Source of the DNA: Woronichinia naegeliana WA131
GTDB lineage: Bacteria > Cyanobacteriota > Cyanobacteriia > Cyanobacteriales > Microcystaceae
Assembly (NCBI GenBank): GCA_025370055.1
Contig: CP073041.1
Span: 7,348,272 to 7,412,271, forward strand
Reading direction: 5' to 3'
Length of the DNA: 64,000 nucleotides
A model generated the notes under the pieces. That model was not told where the DNA came from. It did no database searches and saw only the letters and a list, made by a program, of their open reading frames with translations. This document shows, piece by piece, positions 9,395 through 18,546 of this stretch. The translations under genes and the position numbers were made by a program. Position 1 is the stretch's first letter; every line of letters starts with the position of its first letter.

Positions 9395-10243
9395 ATGAGC
9401 TTTAATTATCTTGAACCAACCATACTTCTTAAAGATAGCTTTGTTATTTTGAAAAATCTCTTGACAGAAGATGAAGTCACAAAGCTAAGAAAAACTCTCG
9501 AAACTTACTTTTCACATCATGGTGTAAAAATGTTTGGAGGGATATCTCAACCCAATGCAGCAGTTTTAATTCGAGAGTTAGATTGGATATTCTCTCATCC
9601 TAAAATTATTGATGCGCTCAAAAATTTGCTCCACAATGAAAAGTTAATGTTTACTAGTCATTGTGATATCCATAGTGGAATTGTTACTGGTTGGCATAAA
9701 GATGATGGTACTTCTTCTGACAAGACCAACTTAGGATACTTTGATTGTTTAACCTACGATGTTGAAGATTGTCAGGTGTATAAAGTCGCTATTTATTTGC
9801 AGGATCATGTAAATAATTTAGCTGGTTTAAATGTAAAACCAGGGTCTCATAAGATTGCCTCGACGGAAGCTGGTGAGGAAATTTCTTTAAAGACAAGAGT
9901 AGGAGATGTAATTATTTTTGATGTTAGGTTGACCCATTCTGGACAGTCAGATATCTTGCCTATTCCTTGGTTGAGAAAGCCATTAACTTTGATTCGTAAG
10001 TTATTTGGATCAAATCTTGATCAACCGATTAAGTCGGCTTACGAACATTTTTCTGGAACTAAAATGTCAATTTTCTTCACCTTTGGATATTCAAATGACT
10101 GGACTGTTGCATTTGCCAAGAACAACATGAAACGACAGCTAAAGCAAAATCAATCATCTCAAGTATTCTTACCCAGTAATACCAAAGAGAAGCTGTTAGC
10201 AGAAGACGTTTTATTAGCAGAAGATTATTTCACTGACTTATGA
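9395..10243 (+). CDS. Phytanoyl-CoA dioxygenase (PhyH) family oxygenase
   Basis: A 282-aa Fe(II)/2-oxoglutarate dioxygenase. The iron triad is visible as the H-x-D in GWHKDDG and a distal His in RLTHSGQ, with the preceding VGDVIIFD strand typical of PhyH-like proteins. It lies between a glycosyltransferase and the nonulosonate cytidylyltransferase, so it may hydroxylate a glycan component or lipid intermediate. No substrate can be named from sequence. Confidence 0.8.
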   Translation: MSFNYLEPTILLKDSFVILKNLLTEDEVTKLRKTLETYFSHHGVKMFGGISQPNAAVLIRELDWIFSHPKIIDALKNLLHNEKLMFTSHCDIHSGIVTGWHKDDGTSSDKTNLGYFDCLTYDVEDCQVYKVAIYLQDHVNNLAGLNVKPGSHKIASTEAGEEISLKTRVGDVIIFDVRLTHSGQSDILPIPWLRKPLTLIRKLFGSNLDQPIKSAYEHFSGTKMSIFFTFGYSNDWTVAFAKNNMKRQLKQNQSSQVFLPSNTKEKLLAEDVLLAEDYFTDL

Positions 10244-10253
10244 CCATATTGAT

Positions 10254-10949
10254 TTGAGTAGTCTTATCTTGGAAATAGTAGCAATTATTCCAGCGAGAGG
10301 AGGCTCAAAAGGAGTCCCTTACAAAAACATTCGTCCTCTAGGTAATAAACCTTTAATCGCCCATTCTATCCTAGATGCGAAAGAAGCCCATCTAGTAGAT
10401 CGCATTTACGTTACCACAGACGATGCCGAAATTGCCCAAGTTTCAACAGACTATGGTGCAAGTATTATTCACCGCCCCCCTGAACTAGCCAACGATACCG
10501 CGTCTTCAGAATCGGCTCTTGTTCATGCCTTAACAGAGATTGAAAAAGAGGAGATTCACCCAGAACTTATTGTGTTCTTACAATGTACATCCCCTTTACG
10601 AACTGGGCTAGATATAGATCGCGCTATTGAGCAAATCAGAGCGGAAAACGCTGATTCTCTCCTCTCAGTTTCCCCAACCCATCGCTTTCTTTGGCATCAA
10701 GTAGATAATGTCGCTCAGTCTATTAACTATGACTATCACCACCGTCCCCGTCGCCAAGATTTAAACCCCCAATATATGGAAAATGGTTCAATTTATATCT
10801 TTAAACCCTGGGTTTTAAAAGAATTAAATAACCGATTGGGCGGTAAAATCTCTTTGTTTGTGATGGATGAATCCCAAAGTTGGGAAATTGATTCGTCAGA
10901 GGATTTTGAGTATATAGAGTTTTTAATCAATCACACACATAAACCTTAA
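10254..10949 (+). CDS. neuA: Acylneuraminate cytidylyltransferase-family protein
   Basis: A 231-aa CMP-nonulosonate synthetase-like enzyme. The family signature IIPARGGSKGVPYKNIRPL is at the N-terminus, followed by the QCTSPLRT motif. It activates a 3-deoxy acidic sugar with CTP to give a CMP-sugar donor. No ATG lies near the start, so initiation is at TTG 10254 or TTG 10272. A NeuB-type synthase two genes downstream supports a sialic-acid-like product, although some family members use other sugars (symbol by family). Confidence 0.82.
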   Translation: MSSLILEIVAIIPARGGSKGVPYKNIRPLGNKPLIAHSILDAKEAHLVDRIYVTTDDAEIAQVSTDYGASIIHRPPELANDTASSESALVHALTEIEKEEIHPELIVFLQCTSPLRTGLDIDRAIEQIRAENADSLLSVSPTHRFLWHQVDNVAQSINYDYHHRPRRQDLNPQYMENGSIYIFKPWVLKELNNRLGGKISLFVMDESQSWEIDSSEDFEYIEFLINHTHKP

Positions 10950-10964
10950 TAGTTCCGAAAAAAC

Positions 10965-11628
10965 ATGATTAATTTACCTGATTTTTCAAAAGCATTTGAA
11001 TACGAAAATAACTTCTACCTATCCTGTGATAATAGCAGAATTGCTAAGTTATTAGCTCATTATGAATTATACAAAATGGTGGTAAACATACCAGGAGCAA
11101 TAGTAGAATGTGGCGTTTTTAAAGGAACATCATTGACAAGGTTTGCCACATTTCGAGATTTATTCAGTAATTCCCACGCTAAAAAAATAATTGGTTTTGA
11201 TATCTATGGTAAATTTCCTGAAACTAATTTTCAGGAAGATAAAGTGCCTAGACAGCGTTTTATTGATAGTGCGGGGGAAGAAAGTATTGCTGTAGAACAG
11301 CTTACAGAAGTGCTAAAAATTAAGGGAGTTGACAAGAATGTAGAATTAGTAAAGGGAGACATTTTAAAAACAGTCCCCAATTATGTGAATGACCATCCAG
11401 AATTAAAAATTTCTCTTCTCAATTTAGATACTGATATATACGAACCTGCCTCTGTAATTTTAGAATTACTGTTTCCTAGAATTGTCAGGGGGGGGGGTAC
11501 TAATTATAGACGATTACGGTGTTTTTCCTGGAGAAACAAAAGCTGTAGATGAATATTTCCATGATAAAGATGTGGTGATAAATAAATTTCCATTTTGTAT
11601 GACACCTTGTTATATTTTAAAAAATTAA
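10965..11628 (+). pseudogene. TylF/MycF-like methyltransferase, frameshifted in a G10 tract
   Basis: The first frame encodes a class I methyltransferase of the TylF/MycF type (GAIVECGVFKGTSL, GFDIYGKFP, NLDTDIYEPA). At 11488-11497 there is a run of ten G, after which the frame is wrong and stops at 11552. With nine G the reading would continue as RGGVLIIDDYGVFPGETK, the conserved family ending, to a stop at 11628 (about 220 aa). The coding potential beyond the tract is well preserved. This is either a recent slippage, a phase-variable switch or a sequencing error. Confidence 0.85.
11488..11497 (+). repeat. G10 homopolymer within coding sequence
   Basis: Ten consecutive G in the TylF-like methyltransferase gene. 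Nine would keep the full frame. Such tracts are prone to slipped-strand mispairing and are the usual basis of contingency loci in surface-glycan genes. Confidence 0.9.
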
Positions 11629-11634
11629 AGTATT

Positions 11635-13881
11635 ATGATCATTGACAAAAATTTATTAAAGTATATTGTTTTCGCTGAGGATGATATATTAAATGCCCTG
11701 AAAAAAATCAGCGACAACAAAAACCGTATTATTTTCTCTGTCACCGAAGCAGGTGTTTTAGAAGGTGTCCTCACAGACGGAGACTTTCGCCGTTGGTTAG
11801 TGCAACAAGAATCTATTAATCTCAATCAACCTGTCTCAAAAATTTCTAACAAAAACTATAAGTTTGCTAATTACAATGATGATCCGGTAAAGATTCAATC
11901 TTACTTTTCTAATGAAGTTGAATTCATTCCCCTTTTAGATAATAACCGTCATTTAGTTGCAGTTGCTTGTCGGAAGTCAGAAGGTATTCGGATCGGAAAT
12001 TTTATCATTGATGCCCAATCTCCTACTTTTGTCATTGCGGAAATTGGCAATAATCACAATGGTAGCTTGGAATTTGCTAAACAGTTAATTGATCAAGCGG
12101 TAGTGGTAGGAGCAGATTGTGCAAAGTTCCAAATGCGCGATCTCAAATCACTATATCGGAATGCCGGGAATGCTAATGATGCTAGTGAAGATTTAGGGTC
12201 ACAATATACTCTAGATTTGCTAACTCGGTTTCAGTTAACGACCGATGAAATGTTTGCCGCTTTTGATTACTGTCAAACACAGGGAATTTTACCCCTTTGT
12301 ACACCCTGGGATATTGAGAGTTTATCTCTACTAGAACAGTATGGAATGCTGGCTTATAAAGTGGCCTCGGCTGATTTGACGAACTATGATTTGCTTACTG
12401 CTTTAGCAAAAACAGGTAAGCCATTAATTTGTTCAACGGGGATGTCGGCTGAATCTGAGATAATTGACGCAGTGGCTTTACTAAATCGGTTAGGTGCGAT
12501 GTATGTTTTGCTGCACTGTAACTCAACCTATCCAGCCCCCTTTAAAGATGTCAATCTAAACTATATAGACCGTCTAAAAGAAATTGGTAATTGTCCTGTT
12601 GGTTATTCCGGCCATGAACGGGGTATTCATGTAGCGATCGCCTCCGTAGCTAAGGGTGCTAAGGTGATAGAAAAACACTTCACCCTAGACAAAACAATGG
12701 AAGGTAATGACCACAAAGTCAGTCTGTTACCAGATGAATTTCGCCTCATGATAGAGGGCATTCGCCAAGTAGAACAATCTCTTGGTACAAATGGAGAACG
12801 ACACCTCAGTCAAGGGGAGTTGATGAACCGAGAAAACTTGGCTAAGAGTTTGGTAATTAACTGCGATTTAGAGATAGGACAAATCATTACTGAAGCTATG
12901 ATTGATGTGAAAAGTCCTGGAAAGGGTTTACAACCGAACCGGAAGACACAGTTAATTGGTAAACGTTCCAGGCGATCGCTCAAAGCAGGTGATTTTCTCT
13001 ACCCTAGCGACTTAGAAGTGGAACAGGTTAATGCAAGAGATTATCGTTTTAAACGACCTTGGGGTATTCCAGTTCGCTACCATGACTTTAAAACCCTATT
13101 ATCACAATCAAATCCTGATTTACTAGAATTTCATCTCAGTTATAAAGATTTAGAAGTTGATATTCACCACTATATTGATCAGGTTTATGATTTAGATATA
13201 ATTGTACACGCTCCAGAGTTATTTGCAGGTGATCACGTATTGGATCTATCTTCCCAAGACAAAGATTACCGTCAACTATCAATTCAAGAATTGCAACGAG
13301 TGATCGACATTACTCGACAATTAAAACCGTTTTTCAAACGATCAATCCGTCCCTGCATTGTCACCAATGTTGGTGGATTTACCAGTGATACTTTATTATC
13401 TTTATCAGTTCGCCAGCAACTATACGAAACACTTTTCGAGAGCCTATCTCAACTAGATACAGATGGAGTTGAAATCATTCCTCAAACCATGCCTCCCTTT
13501 CCTTGGCATTTTGGGGGACAACGAAATCATAATCTTTTTGTAGATCCGACAGACATTGCTGATTTTTGTCGTCAACATAACTATCGTGTTTGCTTAGATA
13601 TCTCTCATTCCAAACTAGCTTGTACTTATCACAAAATATCATTCAAAGAATTTATTGAACAAGTTGGAATTTACATTGCTCATTTACACATTGCTGATGC
13701 TAAAGGTGTTGATGGGGAAGGTTTACAGATCGGTGAAGGTGAAATTGACTTCCCTGCCTTAGCTGAAGATATTGAAAAGTATGCTTCTCAAGCTTCTTTT
13801 ATTCCTGAAATTTGGCAGGGGCATAAAAATGAAGGGGAAGGATTTTGGATCGCCTTAGAAAAGCTCGAAAAATATCTCTAA
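11635..13881 (+). CDS. neuB: Nonulosonate synthase fusion: CBS + NeuB + SAF + sugar isomerase-like TIM barrel
   Basis: A 748-aa multidomain enzyme. Residues about 1-120 form a CBS-pair-like domain (GVLEGVLTDGDFRRWL). About 131-375 is the NeuB condensing domain (FVIAEIGNNHNG, KFQMRDL, LHCNSTYP, VGYSGHERG, IEKHFTLDK), which joins phosphoenolpyruvate to an acylhexosamine. About 402-460 is the SAF antifreeze-like domain. About 470-748 is an AP-endonuclease-2/xylose-isomerase-like barrel (HVLDL, VCLDISHS, HLHIADA, IPEIWQGH). Ordinary NeuB has only the middle two domains. The extra barrel may prepare or epimerise the substrate, and the CBS part may sense nucleotides; both are inference. It follows the methyltransferase by 6 nt. 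Confidence 0.88.
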   Translation: MIIDKNLLKYIVFAEDDILNALKKISDNKNRIIFSVTEAGVLEGVLTDGDFRRWLVQQESINLNQPVSKISNKNYKFANYNDDPVKIQSYFSNEVEFIPLLDNNRHLVAVACRKSEGIRIGNFIIDAQSPTFVIAEIGNNHNGSLEFAKQLIDQAVVVGADCAKFQMRDLKSLYRNAGNANDASEDLGSQYTLDLLTRFQLTTDEMFAAFDYCQTQGILPLCTPWDIESLSLLEQYGMLAYKVASADLTNYDLLTALAKTGKPLICSTGMSAESEIIDAVALLNRLGAMYVLLHCNSTYPAPFKDVNLNYIDRLKEIGNCPVGYSGHERGIHVAIASVAKGAKVIEKHFTLDKTMEGNDHKVSLLPDEFRLMIEGIRQVEQSLGTNGERHLSQGELMNRENLAKSLVINCDLEIGQIITEAMIDVKSPGKGLQPNRKTQLIGKRSRRSLKAGDFLYPSDLEVEQVNARDYRFKRPWGIPVRYHDFKTLLSQSNPDLLEFHLSYKDLEVDIHHYIDQVYDLDIIVHAPELFAGDHVLDLSSQDKDYRQLSIQELQRVIDITRQLKPFFKRSIRPCIVTNVGGFTSDTLLSLSVRQQLYETLFESLSQLDTDGVEIIPQTMPPFPWHFGGQRNHNLFVDPTDIADFCRQHNYRVCLDISHSKLACTYHKISFKEFIEQVGIYIAHLHIADAKGVDGEGLQIGEGEIDFPALAEDIEKYASQASFIPEIWQGHKNEGEGFWIALEKLEKYL

Positions 13882-13896
13882 AATCCACAAAAACTT

Positions 13897-14802
13897 ATGA
13901 GCTTAAAGTCAACACTAAATTCTCTCTCCTACTGGCTTCTGCCACCTGGTGTTAAAAACACATTTTTATCAGCTTATTCAAAGCAAGTGGCATTTCAGGA
14001 TTTTCGTGTAGAACGAAATATAATAAGTAGACTATGTAAAAACAACTCAAAATTCAATAATATTCATAATGGTGAAAGGTGTTTTATTCTTGCAACTGGC
14101 CCCTCAATAAAAACGCAAAACTTGCTTCCTCTAAAAAACGAATTATGTATTTCAGTTAGTCAATTTTATCTTCATAAAGATATTCAAATAATTTCACCTC
14201 AATATTATGTTTTAGCCCCGACTCATCCTCCTTTTAATTTCAATGATGTTGTCAAAATATTTGATGGATTAAGGAAGTGTTATTCAGATAAAGCAACCTA
14301 TTTTCTAGGTTACAGTTTATATAATTATTCTTACTATCGGTTTCTAGAAACCTATTCTCAATATAAGAACAATAATCAATGTTTTATCAACTATTCAATG
14401 AGTCAATCATTAGAAGAATCAAACTACTCTAACAAAGCAATTTGGGAAATCGATCAAAGTCCATTTGGTATTAGGACAGTTATCTACTCAGCTATTCAAG
14501 TTGCTTTATATATGGGTTGCAAGGAAATTTACTTAATAGGATGTGATCACGATTATTTGAATGATACAAGTCGCGTTACCAATCACCATTTTTATAAGGA
14601 AGAAGATGGCATCAGTGATGCTGAACATTTAAGATCATTTACCACAGAGCGTTGGTTTCAAGAATACTATTTTCGATGGAAACAATATAGATTAATTAGA
14701 GAATATGCCCAACAAAAAGGATGTAATATTTTCAATGCGACTGAGGGGGGTATGCTTGATGTATTTCCTAGAGTTAGGCTAGAAGATATAGTAGTTTATT
14801 AA
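13897..14802 (+). CDS. DUF115/MptE-like or sialyltransferase-like protein
   Basis: A 301-aa protein with an N-terminal CFILATGPSIK motif, which resembles the nucleotide-binding start of DUF115/MptE-like proteins and of GT42-type sialyltransferases. A later ALYMGCKEIYLIGCDHDYL segment is shared by the same fold. It lies directly after the NeuB fusion (15 nt) and near a CMP-sugar synthetase. A CMP-nonulosonate transferase is therefore an attractive but unproven role. The alternative is a DUF115 protein of unknown function. Confidence 0.6.
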   Translation: MSLKSTLNSLSYWLLPPGVKNTFLSAYSKQVAFQDFRVERNIISRLCKNNSKFNNIHNGERCFILATGPSIKTQNLLPLKNELCISVSQFYLHKDIQIISPQYYVLAPTHPPFNFNDVVKIFDGLRKCYSDKATYFLGYSLYNYSYYRFLETYSQYKNNNQCFINYSMSQSLEESNYSNKAIWEIDQSPFGIRTVIYSAIQVALYMGCKEIYLIGCDHDYLNDTSRVTNHHFYKEEDGISDAEHLRSFTTERWFQEYYFRWKQYRLIREYAQQKGCNIFNATEGGMLDVFPRVRLEDIVVY

Positions 14803-14817
14803 ATTGCAAAAATAATA

Positions 14818-15576
14818 ATGTTCTTTCTAGGAAAAAATATAGTTAAAACTTTATCATCTAGAATTAGATATCCTCACGCCAAGATTGGTTGGGCATCTTA
14901 TATTACGGGTGATAGTCAACTAGATCAAGAAGTAACTATAGGGAACAATTGTCTAATTCACAATTCATATATTGGTGGCATAACAAGATTAGGAGATAAT
15001 TGTTCATTAATTGACTCACATTTAGATAAAAATACTTCAATTTCCTTGAATTGTTCTTTAGGTTGTAGTCAAATTGCACAATATTCTTATATCTCTGACA
15101 ATTCTAGGCTTTTTGGGACTCAAGTTGGTAAATTTTGTTCTATTGGAGGTTCTTTGTTTTGTGGGTTAGGAAATCATCCAACTAACTTTATTAGTACGCA
15201 TCCAATATTTTTTTCTACATTAAAACAATGTGGAATTACCTTTAGTGATAAAAATTATTTTGATGAAGCTCCAGAAGTTAAAATAGGTCATGACGTATGG
15301 ATTGGATCTAGGGTTTTTATTAAAAACGGAATTTCTGTTGGTAATGGAGCAATTTTAGCTGCTGGCTCGGTTGTTGTTAAAGATGTACCTAACTATGCAG
15401 TAGTTGGGGGTGTTCCTGCTACACTGATTCGATATAGATTTCAAAAATCAATAATAGAACAGCTTTTAGAAATACAATGGTGGAACTGGTCAGAAGAAAA
15501 GCTCAAACTTGCCCAGCCTTATTTTTGTTCTAGCGATGTTAATGCTTTTATTGAATTTGTTAAAAGTATTAAATAA
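14818..15576 (+). CDS. CatB-like hexapeptide acyltransferase
   Basis: A 252-aa left-handed beta-helix acyltransferase of the xenobiotic/chloramphenicol O-acetyltransferase type. The helix repeats cover most of the first 200 residues. VKIGHDVWIGSRVFI, then GAILAAGSVV and YAVVGGVPATLIR form the characteristic C-terminal block, and GLGNHPTNFISTHP carries the likely catalytic His. It directly follows the nonulosonate genes, so it may acylate the nonulosonate or another sugar. Confidence 0.83.
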   Translation: MFFLGKNIVKTLSSRIRYPHAKIGWASYITGDSQLDQEVTIGNNCLIHNSYIGGITRLGDNCSLIDSHLDKNTSISLNCSLGCSQIAQYSYISDNSRLFGTQVGKFCSIGGSLFCGLGNHPTNFISTHPIFFSTLKQCGITFSDKNYFDEAPEVKIGHDVWIGSRVFIKNGISVGNGAILAAGSVVVKDVPNYAVVGGVPATLIRYRFQKSIIEQLLEIQWWNWSEEKLKLAQPYFCSSDVNAFIEFVKSIK

Positions 15577-15747
15577 TCAATTTAAACTCTAGTTGTTTTT
15601 TAAATTATTTACAGATTCAAATTTATTTGTGGATATGAAAATGATTAAAAAAGAGAGGTAGTTAAAACCACTAGACACCGCTTTCTAGAAATTGCCAATA
15701 ACTAACTTCATCATGTTTATTCAACAAACAATTCAAATATAAAAATC
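15577..15747. other. AT-rich intergenic gap
   Basis: 171 bases separating the nonulosonate block from the next methyltransferase. I see no gene, hairpin terminator or RNA here. It may hold a promoter for the following genes, but no clear -35/-10 pair stands out. Confidence 0.4.
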
Positions 15748-16491
15748 ATGAAATGCCATATTTGTAGTTCAAATACACTTAAAACTTTCAATCTGAAAGG
15801 TTCTAGGACTGGTAAAGAAAATCCTTTATACTTTTGTATTAAATGCACTTCTTTTTTCCAAAGACCAAACTATCACGAAGATGATGAAACTTTACGTCGC
15901 GATCTTCAGTGGCATTTAAGCAAACATGAGGAACACAAAAAACAAGCTAAACAAATAATTCATCAATTGTTAGTGTATAACCCTGATATCAAAACTATTC
16001 TAGATATTGGATGTGGTATTGGAAGTACCATTTTAGCTGCTAGAGAGTTAGGTATAAATTGCATAGGAGTAGAGCCTAATCCATATGCAGTTCAGTATTC
16101 TAAAGAAAATTTATCACTGGACTTAATACCTGACTATTTTTCTGCTAGTATGTTTTCACAGGGGTTTGATGCCATAGTAATTGATATGGTCTTAGAACAT
16201 GTACCGATGGTTCAGCCTTTTATGAAAGATGTATTCTCTATACTTAATCCTAGTGGTTTAATATACTTAGCAGTTCCAGGTTTGAATTGGAGCATTTCTC
16301 GAAATATCCTAAGGCTACTTTTGAAGAGGATTGATATTGTTTCAGTATTTGGCGACAATGACGTACATATAAATCATTTCTCTAAAAGAGGTATCAATAA
16401 TTTAATTAAGCCCTATGACGGAAGAATAGTAAAAGACACCTATCCTGGGGCGTGCATTATTAAGCATAGTTCATTTAAGGAAAAAGCCTAA
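15748..16491 (+). CDS. Class I SAM methyltransferase with N-terminal zinc ribbon
   Basis: A 247-aa methyltransferase. It opens with a zinc-ribbon-like CHIC...CIKC (residues 3-37). The SAM motif is TILDIGCGIGSTILAA near residue 90, followed by GVEPNPYA and the post-I motif IDMVLEHVP. This is the Methyltransf_23-type arrangement common in glycan loci. Substrate unknown. Confidence 0.82.
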   Translation: MKCHICSSNTLKTFNLKGSRTGKENPLYFCIKCTSFFQRPNYHEDDETLRRDLQWHLSKHEEHKKQAKQIIHQLLVYNPDIKTILDIGCGIGSTILAARELGINCIGVEPNPYAVQYSKENLSLDLIPDYFSASMFSQGFDAIVIDMVLEHVPMVQPFMKDVFSILNPSGLIYLAVPGLNWSISRNILRLLLKRIDIVSVFGDNDVHINHFSKRGINNLIKPYDGRIVKDTYPGACIIKHSSFKEKA

Positions 16492-16539
16492 TCAAATAAT
16501 TATCCAGAAGCAATAACAACCATTAAGAAATTATTACTA

Positions 16540-17514
16540 ATGAGTCAAAATCTCTCTTTTCAAGAGTCTAATTTTTCGGAATTAGACACCCAAATGATAA
16601 GTATTAATCAGTCTTTTTTATATCCCAAAATCACAGTTGTTACTCCTAACTATAACTACGGTCACTATCTGGAAGAAACTATTCGTTCCGTGTTACTTCA
16701 AGGTTATCCAAACTTAGAATATATAATCATTGATGGGGGTAGTACAGACAATTCTGTTGAAATTATCAAAAAGTATGAACCTTATCTCACTTACTGGGAA
16801 AGTCAACCTGATAGGGGACAAACTCATGCTATCAATAAAGGCTTAGAAAGAGCAACTGGTGAAATTTTTAATTGGATTAATTCTGATGACATTTTAATGC
16901 CTGGTGCTTTGCTTACTATTGCCCAGGGCATTCAAGATTATGATGCTTTTGCAGGTGTGGTCAATAATTTTGATGAAGAAGGAAATCAAGTAAAAGTATT
17001 GCCACAAAATATTACACCTGAAGGTTTATTGACTAGATTTAATACTACAAATAAACCAAGCAAAAAAGATACTGTTTATCATCAACCAGGATTTTGGTTT
17101 AAAACTCAATTATTAAAAAATATTGGTAATTTAAACGAAAATTTACAAATTCAATTTGACTTTGACCGAGTAGTTAGATATCTACATCATTATCCTAAAG
17201 TTAATTATTCTAACCAAGTATTAGTTAATTTTAGATGTCATCAGGAACAAAAAACTGCTCCGACTAAGGTAAAACAAGAAGGTCAATATATTGTGCAAAG
17301 TCTTCTTGATGAACCAGAATATCAAAATTTACATAAACCTGCTAAATTATGGCTAGAGCGGTTACTATGGTATGAAAATCTAGCTAAAATTCATCAACAA
17401 TCTAAAACAAATCGAATTTTTAAAGTGTTAAAAGCACTGGTTCTATCGTGCAAAAATCCCCAAGCTTATTGGACAAGATATACATTTGGTAGTATCCGTC
17501 AATTATTAATATAG
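16540..17514 (+). CDS. GT2 family glycosyltransferase
   Basis: A 324-aa GT-A enzyme. Motifs in order: ITVVTPNYNYGHYLEETI, IIIDGGSTDNSVEII, QPDRGQTHAINKG and the DxD-like NSDDILMPGA. An H-x-P-G segment (YHQPGFWFK) fits the acceptor region of WcaA-like transferases. No transmembrane part, so it acts at the cytoplasmic face on a lipid-linked or nucleotide sugar acceptor. Confidence 0.87.
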   Translation: MSQNLSFQESNFSELDTQMISINQSFLYPKITVVTPNYNYGHYLEETIRSVLLQGYPNLEYIIIDGGSTDNSVEIIKKYEPYLTYWESQPDRGQTHAINKGLERATGEIFNWINSDDILMPGALLTIAQGIQDYDAFAGVVNNFDEEGNQVKVLPQNITPEGLLTRFNTTNKPSKKDTVYHQPGFWFKTQLLKNIGNLNENLQIQFDFDRVVRYLHHYPKVNYSNQVLVNFRCHQEQKTAPTKVKQEGQYIVQSLLDEPEYQNLHKPAKLWLERLLWYENLAKIHQQSKTNRIFKVLKALVLSCKNPQAYWTRYTFGSIRQLLI

Positions 17515-17561
17515 ATAAAGATTCCTTTATTCCGCTCTGCGACCTTCGGAATGATATCATT

Positions 17562-17627
17562 ACCTTTAACCCAAATTTTAGATTGATTTTAATTCCTTTT
17601 AACGAAGAGTTTGATCGCCTATCATAA
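17562..17627 (+). pseudogene. Glycosyltransferase gene remnant, copy 1
   Basis: A 22-codon stretch reads TFNPNFRLILIPFNEEFDRL then stop. The same peptide core (TFNPDLRLI) occurs again at about 18.62 kb in a second remnant. Together they match the expected N-terminal region of a nucleotide-diphospho-sugar transferase-like protein that no longer exists here. The two copies flank a nucleotidyltransferase gene. Confidence 0.5.
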
Positions 17628-17692
17628 AGCTCAGTAATGTATTTTGAAAACTGTATTGTAATTTAATTGAGCAAACACGACTAGTTGTAATT

Positions 17693-18538
17693 ATGCCTTA
17701 CCGTTGTCAGTCTGTTGATACCAATCCCTTCTTGGAGAAATACTACTATACACTTCAGCACTCTGTATCATTGATATACAAATCCGCTATCGTTACTGGA
17801 CTCTGCCGAAGCCATCGAGAAATGAGCTTACTTGCTCTTCAAATTCGGGATCGCGATAACCATGATCTTCCCCCCCACAGACTATACCAGCAGTGGCTGT
17901 GCCAAAACAATTTAAACTATCCTTTTATCTCTCCTAATTTTGACCTTACTCAATTCATGAGCTTTGACCTAATTTCTCTAGGCCTTGAGGTTACGGAAAT
18001 TCTTCAACAACTTGGGATCAACTATTATATCAGTGGCTCTGTGGCCAGTAGTCTTCTCGGAGAACCCCGAACCACCTATGATATTGATTTGGTCATTGAT
18101 AGTAATTCTGAGCAAGCAAGTCAACTATTTGATGCTTTTTCTCCACGCTTCTATCTAGATCCTTTGACTGTGGCAGAAGCCCTAGAACGCCACAGTAGCT
18201 TCAATATGATTGATAATCAGACCTTGGGCAAAATAGATATTTTTATTCTTGACTCATCTCCCTTTCATCAAAGTGCTTTTCAGCGTCGTGTTTTACAACT
18301 TATTCGAGAACAGCCACAAAGATATTTATGTTTGCCAACACCAGAGGACTTAATTTTACAAAAACTTTTGTGGCGTAAAGATGCTTTTGGCTCGGAGAAA
18401 CAATGGCGTGATATTCTTGGAATTTGTAAACTTCAAAATGATCGTCTCGATCTAAATTACCTGCATGAGTGGGGAACCACCTTAAATCTCTCAGTCGATC
18501 TGCATCGTCTTTTGCAAGAGTCTGGTTTGATAGCGTGA
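17693..18538 (+). CDS. Nucleotidyltransferase-fold protein (AbiEii-like)
   Basis: The protein has a pol-beta-like nucleotidyltransferase core: YYISGSVASSLLGEPRTTYDIDLVID has the G-[GS] loop and the D-x-D metal ligands, and LPTPEDLILQKLLW is the conserved downstream helix. Members resemble the AbiEii/AbiGii antitoxin-toxin superfamily. The longest frame (281 aa) starts at 17693, but the recognisable domain begins at an internal ATG at 17957 (193 aa), so the start is uncertain. Glycosyltransferase remnants flank it, so it may have entered as a cassette. Confidence 0.65.
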   Translation: MPYRCQSVDTNPFLEKYYYTLQHSVSLIYKSAIVTGLCRSHREMSLLALQIRDRDNHDLPPHRLYQQWLCQNNLNYPFISPNFDLTQFMSFDLISLGLEVTEILQQLGINYYISGSVASSLLGEPRTTYDIDLVIDSNSEQASQLFDAFSPRFYLDPLTVAEALERHSSFNMIDNQTLGKIDIFILDSSPFHQSAFQRRVLQLIREQPQRYLCLPTPEDLILQKLLWRKDAFGSEKQWRDILGICKLQNDRLDLNYLHEWGTTLNLSVDLHRLLQESGLIA

Positions 18539-18546
18539 TTAAAAAT

